Positions 16,684 to 25,531 of a DNA stretch of 64,000 bases are shown here, piece by piece. The DNA comes from Chitinophaga oryzae (GTDB lineage Bacteria > Bacteroidota > Bacteroidia > Chitinophagales > Chitinophagaceae), in NCBI RefSeq assembly GCF_012516375.2, contig NZ_CP051204.2, forward strand, positions 5,456,001-5,520,000, given 5' to 3'. The notes beneath the pieces were generated by a model that saw only the letters and a program-made list of their open reading frames with translations, did not search any database and was not told where the DNA came from. Position 1 is the stretch's first letter. Each line of letters starts with the position of its first letter. The position numbers and the translations under genes were made by a program.

Positions 16684-17910
16684 ATGATCATGGACGCAGC
16701 ACTCTCTTTAAAACAATTATTCCAGCAGGAATTCTCCCGTATGGTGGCCGTTATCAGCCGCCGTTTCGGGTTGCAGCATATCGAAATGGCGGAAGACATC
16801 GTGAGCGAGACCTTCCTGGTGGCTGCGGAAACATGGGGACTGAAAGGCATACCTGAAAACCCCGCCGCATGGCTCTATGCTGTAGCAAGGCAGAAAACCC
16901 TGTATCACTTCCGGCGGAATAAAATCTACGAAGAAAAAGTAATGCCGGCCCTGAAAGCAGGTCAGGCGGAGCAGGATGCACTAGACTTCTCCGACCAGCA
17001 TATCCGTGACAGCCAGCTGCAGATGATTTTTGCGGTATGCGACCCGGCTATCGCCAGCGAAAGCCAGATTGGGCTGGCCCTGCGCGTGCTTTGCGGATTT
17101 GGTATCGATGAAATCGCAGAGGCCTTTCTGACCAGCAAGGAGACTATCAACAAAAGGCTGTTCAGGGCAAAAGAAAAGCTGCGCGCTGCGGGGATAAAGC
17201 TGGAGATGCCGCCGGAAAACATGCTGGCAGCGCGGCTCGACAATGTCCTGCATGTTATCTACCTGCTGTTCAATGAAGGATATTATTCCGGTACGCAAAG
17301 CCGCGTCCTGCAAAAGGAGCTGTGCCTGGAAGCCCTTCGGCTCGGACTGATGCTGGCCGGTTACGAGAAGACCAACGTACCTGCTACCAATGCGCTGATC
17401 GCACTGATGTGTTTCCATGCCTCCCGGTTTGAAGCGAGACAAAACAATGGAACTTCTTTTGTGCTCTACGAGGAACAGGACAACTCCCGGTGGGACCAGG
17501 TACTGATTCATCAGGGTGTCCGTTACCTCGAACGCTCCGCCCAGGGCGGGCAGCTGACGTCCTATCACCTGGAAGCAGGTATCGCCTACCGGCATTGCCA
17601 GCAACAGGACACCCCTGAAAAATGGCAGGACATCCTGCGGCTGTATGATCAGTTGTTACAGGTGAACTTCTCTCCCTCTGTGGCACTTAACCGCGCCTAC
17701 GCCGTGTATAAAGTTCACGGCGCACAAACTGCGATCACGGAAGCGGAAAAAATCCCGCTGACCAACAACCACTTCTATTTTGTACTGTTAGGCGAACTAT
17801 ACAAAGACATTCAGCCTGAAAAGGCTGCCGCTTGCCTCCGCCAGGCATTGTCGCTGGCGCGCTCTTCCGTTGAAAAGCAACAGGTGATGCGTAAGATAGC
17901 ATTGTTATAA
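16684..17910 (+). CDS. ECF42-type RNA polymerase sigma factor
   Basis: A 408-residue sigma-70 family protein. Region 2 is FSRMVAVISRRFGLQHIEMAEDIVSETFLVAAETW, followed by a linker and region 4 (LRVLCGFGIDEIAEAFLTSKETINKRLFRAKEKLR). A C-terminal extension of about 200 residues contains repeat-like helices (YDQLLQVNFSPSVALNRAYAVYKV, FYFVLLGELYKD). This DUF6596-type extension marks ECF42, a group not controlled by anti-sigma factors, in which the extension itself is thought to set activity. The linked DGPF gene fits ECF42 exactly. Confidence 0.92.
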   Translation: MIMDAALSLKQLFQQEFSRMVAVISRRFGLQHIEMAEDIVSETFLVAAETWGLKGIPENPAAWLYAVARQKTLYHFRRNKIYEEKVMPALKAGQAEQDALDFSDQHIRDSQLQMIFAVCDPAIASESQIGLALRVLCGFGIDEIAEAFLTSKETINKRLFRAKEKLRAAGIKLEMPPENMLAARLDNVLHVIYLLFNEGYYSGTQSRVLQKELCLEALRLGLMLAGYEKTNVPATNALIALMCFHASRFEARQNNGTSFVLYEEQDNSRWDQVLIHQGVRYLERSAQGGQLTSYHLEAGIAYRHCQQQDTPEKWQDILRLYDQLLQVNFSPSVALNRAYAVYKVHGAQTAITEAEKIPLTNNHFYFVLLGELYKDIQPEKAAACLRQALSLARSSVEKQQVMRKIALL

Positions 17911-18000
17911 ACATGTCGGTTTCCCACCCCTATAAAGTCGCATTGACACAGCATTTAGGCCAGCCGTCTCCTGTATTTTTGTAATACAAAATCAGACGTT

Positions 18001-18669
18001 ATGCGAAAAATCATCACCGTTAACTTTATTACTTTAGATGGCGTTATACAGGCGCCAGGCGGGCCGCAGGAAGACACTTCCGGTGGCTTTCAATGGGGTG
18101 GCTGGGTAGCCCCTTTCAGCGATGAAATAATGAACCAAAAGATAATCGCCGTTATGGACCAACCGTTCGACCTGCTCCTGGGCAGGCGCACCTATGATAT
18201 ATTCGCCGCACACTGGCCTCATTATAATGATGGCATCGGCAAAAAATTCAACCAGGCGGAAAAGTTCATGGTCTCTCATAACGCTATCCCCCTGCCATGG
18301 CAACACGCTACCCTGATCACCGGCGATGTGGTGGAAGCGCTGCAGGCACTGAAAAATACAGACGGCCCCAACCTCCTGGTTTATGGCAGCAGTCAGCTAA
18401 TGCAGACATTACTGGCTCACAGGCTGGCAGACATCGTTCACATGTGGCTCTTCCCTGTTACCATCGGATCGGGAAAGCGTCAGTTTGCGGACGGTACGCT
18501 TCCCGGCAGCTGGAAACTGACAGACGCTACGCCCACTTCCACAGGGGTGATCATGACGACCTACGAACCGGCGGGAGCCTTGCAAACACGTGCGATTGAA
18601 TCAAAACCGCCGTCAGCAGCGGAGCTGGAGAGAAGGCAAAAAGTCCTGGCGGAAGATGCCGGATTATAA
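18001..18669 (+). CDS. Dihydrofolate reductase-like (RibD C-terminal) protein
   Basis: A 222-residue protein of the RibD C-terminal/DHFR-like fold. It has the N-terminal VNFITLDGVIQAPGG, the LLLGRRTYDIFAAHWP motif for the nicotinamide cofactor, and a C-terminal LLVYGSSQLMQTLL and FPVTIGSGKRQF. These small reductase-like proteins are widespread in Bacteroidota and their substrates are unknown. A TATTTTTG box at 17974-17981 fits the -7 promoter element, 20 bases before the ATG. The last six bases overlap the convergent AraC gene. Confidence 0.85.
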   Translation: MRKIITVNFITLDGVIQAPGGPQEDTSGGFQWGGWVAPFSDEIMNQKIIAVMDQPFDLLLGRRTYDIFAAHWPHYNDGIGKKFNQAEKFMVSHNAIPLPWQHATLITGDVVEALQALKNTDGPNLLVYGSSQLMQTLLAHRLADIVHMWLFPVTIGSGKRQFADGTLPGSWKLTDATPTSTGVIMTTYEPAGALQTRAIESKPPSAAELERRQKVLAEDAGL

Positions 18670-19617
18670 CGTACTTGTTCCCGCTTTGAGGGACTGGCGG
18701 TAAGCCAGCGGAGATAAACCTGTTTTGCTTTTAAACAGGCGGTTAAAAGATTGCGGTTGCTCAAACCCCAGCCTGTAGGCGATATCGGCAACGCTCCATT
18801 CACCGGCGCCCAGCAGGTCTTTCGCTATTTCGAGCAGCTTCCGGTGAATATGTTGCTGTGTGTTTAAGCCGGTATTGGCGCGCAACAGATCGCTTAGATA
18901 ATCCGGTGAAAAATGCAGCTGCTCTGAAACATACTGTACGCTTGGCAATCCCGACCGGGACGGCTCATCGCTGTCAAAATAACGGAGCAGGACTGCATCA
19001 AGACGGCTCAGCAGTCCGTTATCATCTTCCCGCTGTGTCGCAAACTGCCGGTGATAGAAACGGTTGCTGTAATCCAGCAGCAGCTCCAGCCCCGATGCCA
19101 GCAGGTCCTGGCTGAACCGGTCTGCCGGCGTGTCCAGCTCCATAGCTATCTGTTCAAATAACTTCAGGATAATATCCCGCTCTTTCTCTGTAAGATGTAA
19201 GGCTTCAGACACTGTGTAGGAAAAGAAACCGTACTGGCGGATTTTCTTTCCCAACGGATGATGCCTGATCAGGTCCGGATGGAAAAAAATGATCACGCCT
19301 GACAGGCTCTTTTCCGGTGAAACACCGGAGATCAGTTGGCCCGGAGCCACAAAAGCCAATCCCCCTTCCTTAAAATCATAATAGTGCTGTCCATAGCGGA
19401 CCATCCCGTTCGTTTTATGAATGAAAGATAGCTTGTAAAAATTGAGCATGATCCGCGAAGAAAACGCATGCCGCTGAAACTGTATACCATCATAGCTGAC
19501 ATAACTGATCAAAGGATGTTGCGGCGCAGGCAATCCCAGTTCTTCATGAAAAGATGCGATGTCCGGATATATCGCGGGTGATGGCATTGTTTTCTTCATG
19601 CCATAAAAATAAGACAT
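18664..19617 (-). CDS. AraC-family transcriptional regulator
   Basis: A 317-residue regulator with an N-terminal cupin-like domain (FKEGGLAFVAPGQLISGV) and a C-terminal AraC DNA-binding domain (VQYVSEQLHFSPDYLSDLLRANTGLNTQQHIH, then WSVADIAYRLGFEQPQSFNRLFKSKTGLSPLAYR). It lies eight bases downstream of the aldo/keto reductase stop on the same strand, so the two are probably one transcript. Confidence 0.9.
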   Translation of the reverse strand: MSYFYGMKKTMPSPAIYPDIASFHEELGLPAPQHPLISYVSYDGIQFQRHAFSSRIMLNFYKLSFIHKTNGMVRYGQHYYDFKEGGLAFVAPGQLISGVSPEKSLSGVIIFFHPDLIRHHPLGKKIRQYGFFSYTVSEALHLTEKERDIILKLFEQIAMELDTPADRFSQDLLASGLELLLDYSNRFYHRQFATQREDDNGLLSRLDAVLLRYFDSDEPSRSGLPSVQYVSEQLHFSPDYLSDLLRANTGLNTQQHIHRKLLEIAKDLLGAGEWSVADIAYRLGFEQPQSFNRLFKSKTGLSPLAYRQSLKAGTSTL

Positions 19618-19624
19618 ATCCGCG

Positions 19625-20704
19625 TCAATAATGATCGTTCTGCGTTTGCGGAAGGATGGCTGGGAGTACAGACGGCTGCCCGTTGATGGTAGCGCCTCCC
19701 TGTGCTATATGCCGTGCGTTTGCCAGCAAAGTGTACGGAAAAACCGGTTCGGGCGCAGACAATGCATCCAGTTCGGCAATCGTCTGCGGTGAGAGCACGA
19801 CTGTCAATGCCTGCAGGTTTTGTTGCAATTGTTCCGGCGTGCGGGCGCCGATGATGGTCGATGTTACACCCTCCCTTGCTATCACCCATGCCAGCGCGAT
19901 AGCGGCTGCCGGCACGCGGTAATCCGCCGCGATGCCGTTGAGCGCGTCTGTCAGCAGGTAGGCCTTTTCACTGAGCGCACTATCGGCGGTCCGTTTGCTA
20001 AGGGTTTGCCCCCGCTGTTCCCGCGTGTATTTTCCGGAGAGAACGCCCTGCTTCAGGGGAGACCAGGGCATTACCCCCAGTTGCATTTCCTGCGCCATCG
20101 GTATCAGCTCCGCTTCGACCGTTCTTTCCAGCAGGGAGTATTCTATCTGCAGACCGATAAAAGCCGGCCAGCCCCGGAAATGGGCGATGGTCTGCGCCTG
20201 CGCTATTTTCCACGCCGGCGTATCAGACACACCAATATACCGTACCTTGCCTGACCGCACCAGCTGTTCCAGCGTATACAGCGTTTCTTCTACGGGCGTA
20301 TGCGGGTCAAAGGCATGCATCCAGTAGAGGTCTATGTAGTCGGTTTGCAGGCGGCGCAGCGACGCCTCCACAGACTGCAGGATGGTTTTCCTTCCGGTGC
20401 CGCCGCTATTGGGGTCTCCCGGCCGCATACTGCCGAAAAATTTAGTGGCGATCACCAACCGGTCCCTGTTAATATGGCTTTCCTTCAGATAATCCCCGAT
20501 GATTTTTTCCGAATGCCCTTTGGTGTAGATATTGGCCGTATCAATCATGTTGCCGCCCTGTTGCAGGTAAGCAGCCAGGATTTCTTTCGATACTTCCGGC
20601 GTAGCGCCATAGTGCCAGTCCATTCCGAAAGTCATGGCGCCCAGGGTAAGCGGAGATACTTTCAGCCCAGACTTTCCCAGGGTGCGATAATGCGTTAATT
20701 CCAT
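19625..20704 (-). CDS. Aldo/keto reductase
   Basis: A 359-residue NADPH-dependent oxidoreductase with a TIM-barrel fold. The catalytic Asp and Tyr are in DTANIYTKGHSEKIIG, the Lys in LVIATKF, and the His in LYWMHAFD. The cofactor-binding end is STIIGARTPEQLQQN. The start ATG at 20704 gives the usual MELTHYRTLGKSGLKVSPLTLGAM beginning; a TTG at 20737 is not needed. The following AraC gene is the likely regulator. Substrate unknown. Confidence 0.93.
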   Translation of the reverse strand: MELTHYRTLGKSGLKVSPLTLGAMTFGMDWHYGATPEVSKEILAAYLQQGGNMIDTANIYTKGHSEKIIGDYLKESHINRDRLVIATKFFGSMRPGDPNSGGTGRKTILQSVEASLRRLQTDYIDLYWMHAFDPHTPVEETLYTLEQLVRSGKVRYIGVSDTPAWKIAQAQTIAHFRGWPAFIGLQIEYSLLERTVEAELIPMAQEMQLGVMPWSPLKQGVLSGKYTREQRGQTLSKRTADSALSEKAYLLTDALNGIAADYRVPAAAIALAWVIAREGVTSTIIGARTPEQLQQNLQALTVVLSPQTIAELDALSAPEPVFPYTLLANARHIAQGGATINGQPSVLPAILPQTQNDHY

Positions 20705-20821
20705 CTGTTCTTTACTTTGACAGCAAAATTCTGTCAACTGCCATAGGCTGAAGTAACCGGATCAGGGAAGAATGTAACCGGAAACGGGAATTGTTATATA
20801 CTCCCGGGAGCAGGAAACGGG

Positions 20822-21289
20822 TTATGTTCCTTTGATTATTTTTTTGATGATGGTGATCTGTCCGAGATGGTAATGGGTGTGTTCAATGATCCCTGCCAGG
20901 TTGCGGTACCAGGTGCCGTATTTCCCGTCGGTGAAGTCTTCCGCCAGCTGTTTGTCCTCCAGCTGTTCCATGGCATCGGCAAAGGTGGCCGCTTCGGCCA
21001 GCGTTTTGGTCACCAGCTGCTGCCATTCTTCTTCCGACGTAATGGGCGGCAGGTCAAAACTGAATTTATCGCTGGCCTGGAGCTGTCCGCCCTGCAGCAC
21101 TTTCAGCACCGCGCTCACATAGTAGTTGACATGAAATACCAGCACGGCAATAGTATTAAGCGAATGCACCGGCGTGGTGGCCATCTGCCAGTCCACATCC
21201 GCCAGGGTATCTTTCAGGTTCACCGATGTCCAGTTACCACCAAAATGTACGTCGCGGAAATGTTTGGCCATCTGCTGCAGGGTCGTCAT
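20822..21289 (-). CDS. DinB-family protein
   Basis: A 155-residue four-helix-bundle protein. Candidate metal ligands are the His in VFHVNYYV and the pair in EHTHYHLGQ near the C-terminus, the typical DinB three-histidine arrangement. The family includes metal-dependent thiol transferases and many of unknown role. It is divergent to the acyltransferase gene, with 74 bases between. Confidence 0.85.
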   Translation of the reverse strand: MTTLQQMAKHFRDVHFGGNWTSVNLKDTLADVDWQMATTPVHSLNTIAVLVFHVNYYVSAVLKVLQGGQLQASDKFSFDLPPITSEEEWQQLVTKTLAEAATFADAMEQLEDKQLAEDFTDGKYGTWYRNLAGIIEHTHYHLGQITIIKKIIKGT

Positions 21290-21363
21290 CTTTTTTTCGA
21301 AAAAGATACAAATAAATCCGGTTTGCAGTTACGCCACCTCCGTGTTATCTTGCGCAGACAGAT

Positions 21364-22467
21364 ATGGAAACAGGAACAATGACAACGGGAGCGGCGCAGC
21401 GGCTGCAGGCGTCCGCCGGCAAACAACATTTTGCGATACTGGACGGACTGCGGGGCGTAGCCGCCATCGTCGTAGTGTTTTTCCACTTTATGGAAGTGGT
21501 ATTTACCGATTACAATAAAAACTTTGCAGGGCATGGCTTCCTGGCAGTGGATTTTTTCTTCTGCCTGTCGGGCTTTGTGATAGCCTATGCTTACGACGAC
21601 CGCATGCCGCAGCTGCGGCTGCAGGATTTTTTCCGGGCGAGGCTGATACGGCTGCATCCGCTGGTGGCGCTGGGCGCCGTGCTGGGACTGCTCACCTATC
21701 TTTTTGATCCGCTGGCAGGGCCACCTGCCGGTTGTGGCTTCGGTAAGACCGCTTTGCTGTTTATCACCACCCTCCTGCTCATTCCGTTTCCTGTTATATC
21801 GGAACGCTACTTTAATCTCTTCTGCCTGAATGCGCCCGCCTGGTCCCTGTTCTGGGAGTATATCGCCAATATTTTTTATGCGCTGGTATTATGGCGCCTG
21901 CGCCGCAACCTGTTGCTGGTACTGGCAGCGGTAGCGGCGGTGATATTGGGCGTGGTGGCTTACCGTACCGGTAACCTCATGGGCGGCTGGAGCAAGGATA
22001 ACTTCTGGCATGGCGGCGCCCGGCTATTTTATTCTTTCACCGCCGGCATGCTGGTTTACCGCTTCCGGCTGATCATCCCCAACCGCCTGGGTTTCCCCGG
22101 TGTGGCGCTGTTACTGCTGCTGGCGCTGTTCATGCCTTTCTATGGACAGAACTGGCTGGTGGAAATGGCCATCGTCGTGTTTTACTTCCCGGCGCTGGTG
22201 GCGCTGGGCGCCGGCGCCCGCCTCGTACCCTGGCTGGAAAAGCCCTGCCGGTTTTCCGGCCAGGTGTCGTATCCATTATATATGACCCACTACGGGTTTA
22301 TCTGGATCTTCGCACATTACCTGGAAATATACAAACCGAATATGTCCCGCCTGGCGGTAGTGGTCCCGGCGGGAGTTACCGCCCTGGTACTGCTGGGATG
22401 GGTGGCGCTGGTGGCGTACGACCAGCCGGTGAGGAATTATCTGAACCGCGTTTGGAAAAAACGTTGA
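21364..22467 (+). CDS. Membrane acyltransferase (OafA/YrhL-like)
   Basis: A 367-residue integral membrane protein of the acyltransferase-3 family. The diagnostic start is FAILDGLRGVAAIVVVFFHFMEVVF, followed by FFCLSGFVIAYAY and RARLIRLHPL. At least eight more hydrophobic helices follow. Relatives acylate surface sugars such as O-antigen or exported polysaccharide. It is alone, with a hairpin 54 bases after its stop. Confidence 0.92.
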   Translation: METGTMTTGAAQRLQASAGKQHFAILDGLRGVAAIVVVFFHFMEVVFTDYNKNFAGHGFLAVDFFFCLSGFVIAYAYDDRMPQLRLQDFFRARLIRLHPLVALGAVLGLLTYLFDPLAGPPAGCGFGKTALLFITTLLLIPFPVISERYFNLFCLNAPAWSLFWEYIANIFYALVLWRLRRNLLLVLAAVAAVILGVVAYRTGNLMGGWSKDNFWHGGARLFYSFTAGMLVYRFRLIIPNRLGFPGVALLLLLALFMPFYGQNWLVEMAIVVFYFPALVALGAGARLVPWLEKPCRFSGQVSYPLYMTHYGFIWIFAHYLEIYKPNMSRLAVVVPAGVTALVLLGWVALVAYDQPVRNYLNRVWKKR

Positions 22468-22521
22468 ACGCTCGCGGCAGCAACACATCATACACCTCCT
22501 TCGGTGACCTGTCACTGCCAT

Positions 22522-22547
22522 CAGGATGTATCAGGCGATACATCCTG
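22522..22547 (+). terminator. Hairpin, probable terminator
   Basis: 11-base perfect stem CAGGATGTATC with loop AGGC, 54 bases after the acyltransferase stop. The downstream strand has only a modest pyrimidine run (CCACTTCTTTCCC), so it is a weak intrinsic terminator. Confidence 0.55.
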
Positions 22548-22566
22548 CCACTTCTTTCCCGGGTAT

Positions 22567-22806
22567 TCAGGGAGGCTTCCGTAACATTTCTGACCTCGTG
22601 ACCCTAAGCCGTTCCGGTATAACTTTTTGTGCTTCGCTTTTTGCCTTTTCTATTCCTTCTGTGAACCTGTTCAGGGTGCGTGCTGGTATGCCACCCGTCG
22701 CACCAGGAGAACAGTGGTAAAACCCGCCCTTATACCGCACCCGGAAAGCAGGTGGCAGGTCTATCCATGTCCGGCCTGCAGATGAGGAGCCCGCAAGTCC
22801 TTCCAT
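22567..22806 (-). other. Doubtful small open frame, possible repeat element or remnant
   Basis: A minus-strand frame stays open for more than 130 codons here; from the ATG at 22806 it gives 79 residues. The text (YKGGFYHCSPGATGG, then ARTLNRFTEGIEKAKSEA) is not obviously random, but there is no family that I recognise, no ribosome binding site, and the frame runs into the promoter of the divergent operon. It could be a short gene, a fragment, or an intergenic repeat that happens to be open. Confidence 0.25.
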
Positions 22807-22835
22807 TTTCAGTTTTTGCTGTTCCCCCAAATTAA

Positions 22836-22867
22836 TTGGGCTACTCCAAAAACTTTTATTATGTTTG
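22836..22867 (+). promoter_or_regulatory. Probable promoter of the sugar operon
   Basis: A TATGTTTG box (22860-22867) matches the Bacteroidota -7 consensus TAnnTTTG, with TTG (22836-22838) 21 bases upstream as the -33 element. The -7 box lies inside the operator, so a bound repressor would cover it. Confidence 0.5.
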
Positions 22868-22872
22868 AACAT
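22861..22872. promoter_or_regulatory. GntR-type operator (ATGT-N4-ACAT)
   Basis: ATGTTTGAACAT, a dyad with arms ATGT and ACAT and a four-base centre, 17 bases before the kinase-isomerase start. The same form occurs in front of both GntR genes of this window. The adjoining ATGAACAT (22873-22880) adds a further half-site. Confidence 0.6.
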
Positions 22873-22889
22873 ATGAACATTAAAAAATA

Positions 22890-25514
22890 ATGGGAACCGG
22901 GAAAAAAATAGCGATAGACATTGGCGGCAGTCATGTATCTGCCTGTATAGTAGACACGAACAACACCGGATCAGCACCGGGCAACGTTATGACAAAGCCT
23001 TTACAGGCAGACAGCAGCGCGGCGGAGATCATTTCCGTTATTGCCGGCTGCATCACGGCATTGAAAGACACGACGATCGACGGCATCGGCATAGCCATGC
23101 CCGGCCCGTTTGACTATCAGAACGGCATCAGCGCCATCACCAAAGTAGGGGGTAAATTCGGCCGCCTGTTCGGCCTTCATGTCCGGCAGGCCTTACAGGA
23201 TGCATCCTGCACAGAAGACCTGCCCATGCACTTTTGTAATGACGCTCATGCTTTTGCGATGGGTGCACGGCAGGTACTGGGGCTCGACGGCCCTAAAACC
23301 GTGTTGCTGACGCTGGGCACCGGCTTCGGCTCTGCCTTCCTGGAAAACGGGGCGCTGGCAGCGGCACCTGAAGGACTGCCTTCCGCGGCGTTTTTTGACT
23401 GCCCCTTCCAGGACGGCATAGCAGACGATTACTTCTCTACCCGCTGGCTGCTGGAAGCCTTCCGGCAGCAGACCGGTGTGGTGGCCTCCTCCGTTAAAGC
23501 CATGGCTGAAGAACATGAAACCATTGCCCGGCCGGTATTTCAGGCCTTCGGCCGAAACCTGGGCGCTTTCCTGCGGCCCTGGCTTTCTCAATACGGCTGT
23601 ACGGCACTCGTGATCGGCGGCAATATCGCCCGCGCTTATACGTTGTTTTCCGCTCCGCTGGAAGAACAGCTGCATGGCCTCCCGGTAAAAATCACCTGGT
23701 GCCAGGAAACAGAACACTGTATCCTCACCGGCGCGGCCATGACGCCACATCAGGCGGACAACACCGCTGTACGCCGCACCACCCAGCCACTACTGCCCGT
23801 GACAGCTGATAATACCGGCGAAGCCGCATATACCGTCTTTCCCTCCTTTCATACCGGTCATCCGGTGGAAGAAGGTTACGCCTCCCTGGCAGCCGCTGTT
23901 AAAGATGACAGCTATCTCATCATAGACGGTTACGACGGCGTGCTGTGGGAACCGTTCAGGGCTGCCCTTCACCAGGCGCTGCGGGCATATAACCGCCCCG
24001 TATACTGGTACCATACCGGCGTATGCCTGCAAACGCCTGCTGCTATTACGGCCATGCTGGAAGCCTATTCCGGCACACCGGACGCCGTATTCGGCAAACG
24101 GTACGAGGGCAGCCTGGCCGACTTCTTCGATCCGGAGAAATTATTTTCTATCCACCCGGACGATGCGCCCGGCCTGCATATCATCTATGGCACCGGCGCG
24201 GCGCTCACCGCCATCAAAGGCAGAACACTGTATATAGACATCCCTAAAAACGAGATCCAGTACCGCCTGCGGGCCGGCAGCATCACCAACATCGGCACGC
24301 CTACGTATGCGTATAAACGCTGCTACTTTGCCGACTGGCCCGTTTTAAATAAACACAAACAATCTTTACTGCCGCATATCGATGTGATCATCGATGGTCA
24401 GCGTCCCGATACCATCACCTGGATGCCCGGCGCTCAGCTGCGTGCAGCCCTCGACGTGATGCTCCGTCAGCCTTTCCGCGCCCGGCCGTGGTTTGAAGCC
24501 GGCGTATGGGGCGGCGACTGGATGAAAAAACATCTCCCCGGCCTGAACACCGACGAAGTGAACTATGCCTGGTCCTTCGAACTTATCACACCGGAAAACG
24601 GTATTGTGCTGGAAGGCAACGGCCGCCTGCTGGAGGTATCCTTCGATATGCTGGCCTTCCACAACAACCGCCAGCTGCTTGGCAAAGCCGCACAGCGCTT
24701 CGGTACCAGCTTCCCTATCCGTTTCGATTTCCTCGACACGTTCGACGGCGGCAATCTGTCCATCCAGTGCCATCCGCGGCCAGCCTATACCCTGCAACAT
24801 TTCGGAGAAGATTTTACGCAGGACGAAACCTATTATATCCTCGACTGTAAGCCGGACGCACAGGTGTACCTCGGCTTCCGGGAAGACATACAGCCGGCCG
24901 CTTTCAGAGAAGCGCTGGAAGCAGCTATCAGCGATAACGTACCGCTACCCGTGGAAAAATATGTGCAGCAGTTCACCGCCAAGAAACATGAACTGTACCT
25001 GATACCCAACGGTACCATACACGCTTCCGGTAAAAACAATATGGTGCTGGAGATCAGCAGCACGCCCTACATCTTTACATTTAAAATGTACGACTGGCTG
25101 CGCACAGACCTCAATGGCCGTCCGCGGCCCATCCACCTGGACAGGGCTTTTGACAACCTGTACTTCGACCGGAAAGGTAAAACCGTACCTGACACGCTGA
25201 TCTCAAAGCCGCAACTGCAGGAAGAATGGCCCTCCGGAAAAAAATGGCAGCTGCCCACGCATGCCGAACACTTCTACACCGTGGACCGTTATGAGTTCTC
25301 CGGTGAAGTGAACATACCCACCAACGGGCAGTGTCATATCTGTATGCTGGTAGAAGGCCGTCAGCTGGACGTTACCGCCGGTGGCGGCACACAACGTTTT
25401 CAGTATGCCGAAACGTTCGTCATCCCCGCAGGGGCTGGTCATTACGCCTGCCGTTATACCGGCGAAGGCAAAGCCATGCTGGTGGTAGCCTATGTAAAAG
25501 ACAACTATTGCTGA
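22890..25514 (+). CDS. Fused ROK sugar kinase and class I mannose-6-phosphate isomerase
   Basis: An 874-residue fusion. Residues 1-290 are a ROK kinase: phosphate motif DIGGSH (10-15), catalytic Asp118 in CNDAHAFA, and LTLGTGFGSAF; the zinc-binding CxCG motif of most ROK kinases is missing. Residues 310-530 are an unassigned linker domain like that seen in long Bacteroidota isomerases. Residues 530-874 are a class I phosphomannose isomerase with the zinc set Gln626 and His628 (SIQCHP), Glu646 (DETYYI) and His711 (TIHASG). Inferred role: phosphorylate mannose (or fructose) and convert mannose-6-phosphate to fructose-6-phosphate in one polypeptide. First gene of an operon with a porter and an alpha-mannosidase. 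Confidence 0.88.
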   Translation: MGTGKKIAIDIGGSHVSACIVDTNNTGSAPGNVMTKPLQADSSAAEIISVIAGCITALKDTTIDGIGIAMPGPFDYQNGISAITKVGGKFGRLFGLHVRQALQDASCTEDLPMHFCNDAHAFAMGARQVLGLDGPKTVLLTLGTGFGSAFLENGALAAAPEGLPSAAFFDCPFQDGIADDYFSTRWLLEAFRQQTGVVASSVKAMAEEHETIARPVFQAFGRNLGAFLRPWLSQYGCTALVIGGNIARAYTLFSAPLEEQLHGLPVKITWCQETEHCILTGAAMTPHQADNTAVRRTTQPLLPVTADNTGEAAYTVFPSFHTGHPVEEGYASLAAAVKDDSYLIIDGYDGVLWEPFRAALHQALRAYNRPVYWYHTGVCLQTPAAITAMLEAYSGTPDAVFGKRYEGSLADFFDPEKLFSIHPDDAPGLHIIYGTGAALTAIKGRTLYIDIPKNEIQYRLRAGSITNIGTPTYAYKRCYFADWPVLNKHKQSLLPHIDVIIDGQRPDTITWMPGAQLRAALDVMLRQPFRARPWFEAGVWGGDWMKKHLPGLNTDEVNYAWSFELITPENGIVLEGNGRLLEVSFDMLAFHNNRQLLGKAAQRFGTSFPIRFDFLDTFDGGNLSIQCHPRPAYTLQHFGEDFTQDETYYILDCKPDAQVYLGFREDIQPAAFREALEAAISDNVPLPVEKYVQQFTAKKHELYLIPNGTIHASGKNNMVLEISSTPYIFTFKMYDWLRTDLNGRPRPIHLDRAFDNLYFDRKGKTVPDTLISKPQLQEEWPSGKKWQLPTHAEHFYTVDRYEFSGEVNIPTNGQCHICMLVEGRQLDVTAGGGTQRFQYAETFVIPAGAGHYACRYTGEGKAMLVVAYVKDNYC

Positions 25515-25531
25515 TTTAAATATTTCACGTC

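Larger units (their letters stand above)
22468..22889. other. 422-base intergenic region
   Basis: Between the acyltransferase and the kinase-isomerase gene. It holds a hairpin (22522-22547), a doubtful minus-strand frame (22567-22806), and, at its right end, the promoter and GntR operator of the sugar operon. No RNA gene or IS is seen. Confidence 0.6.
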
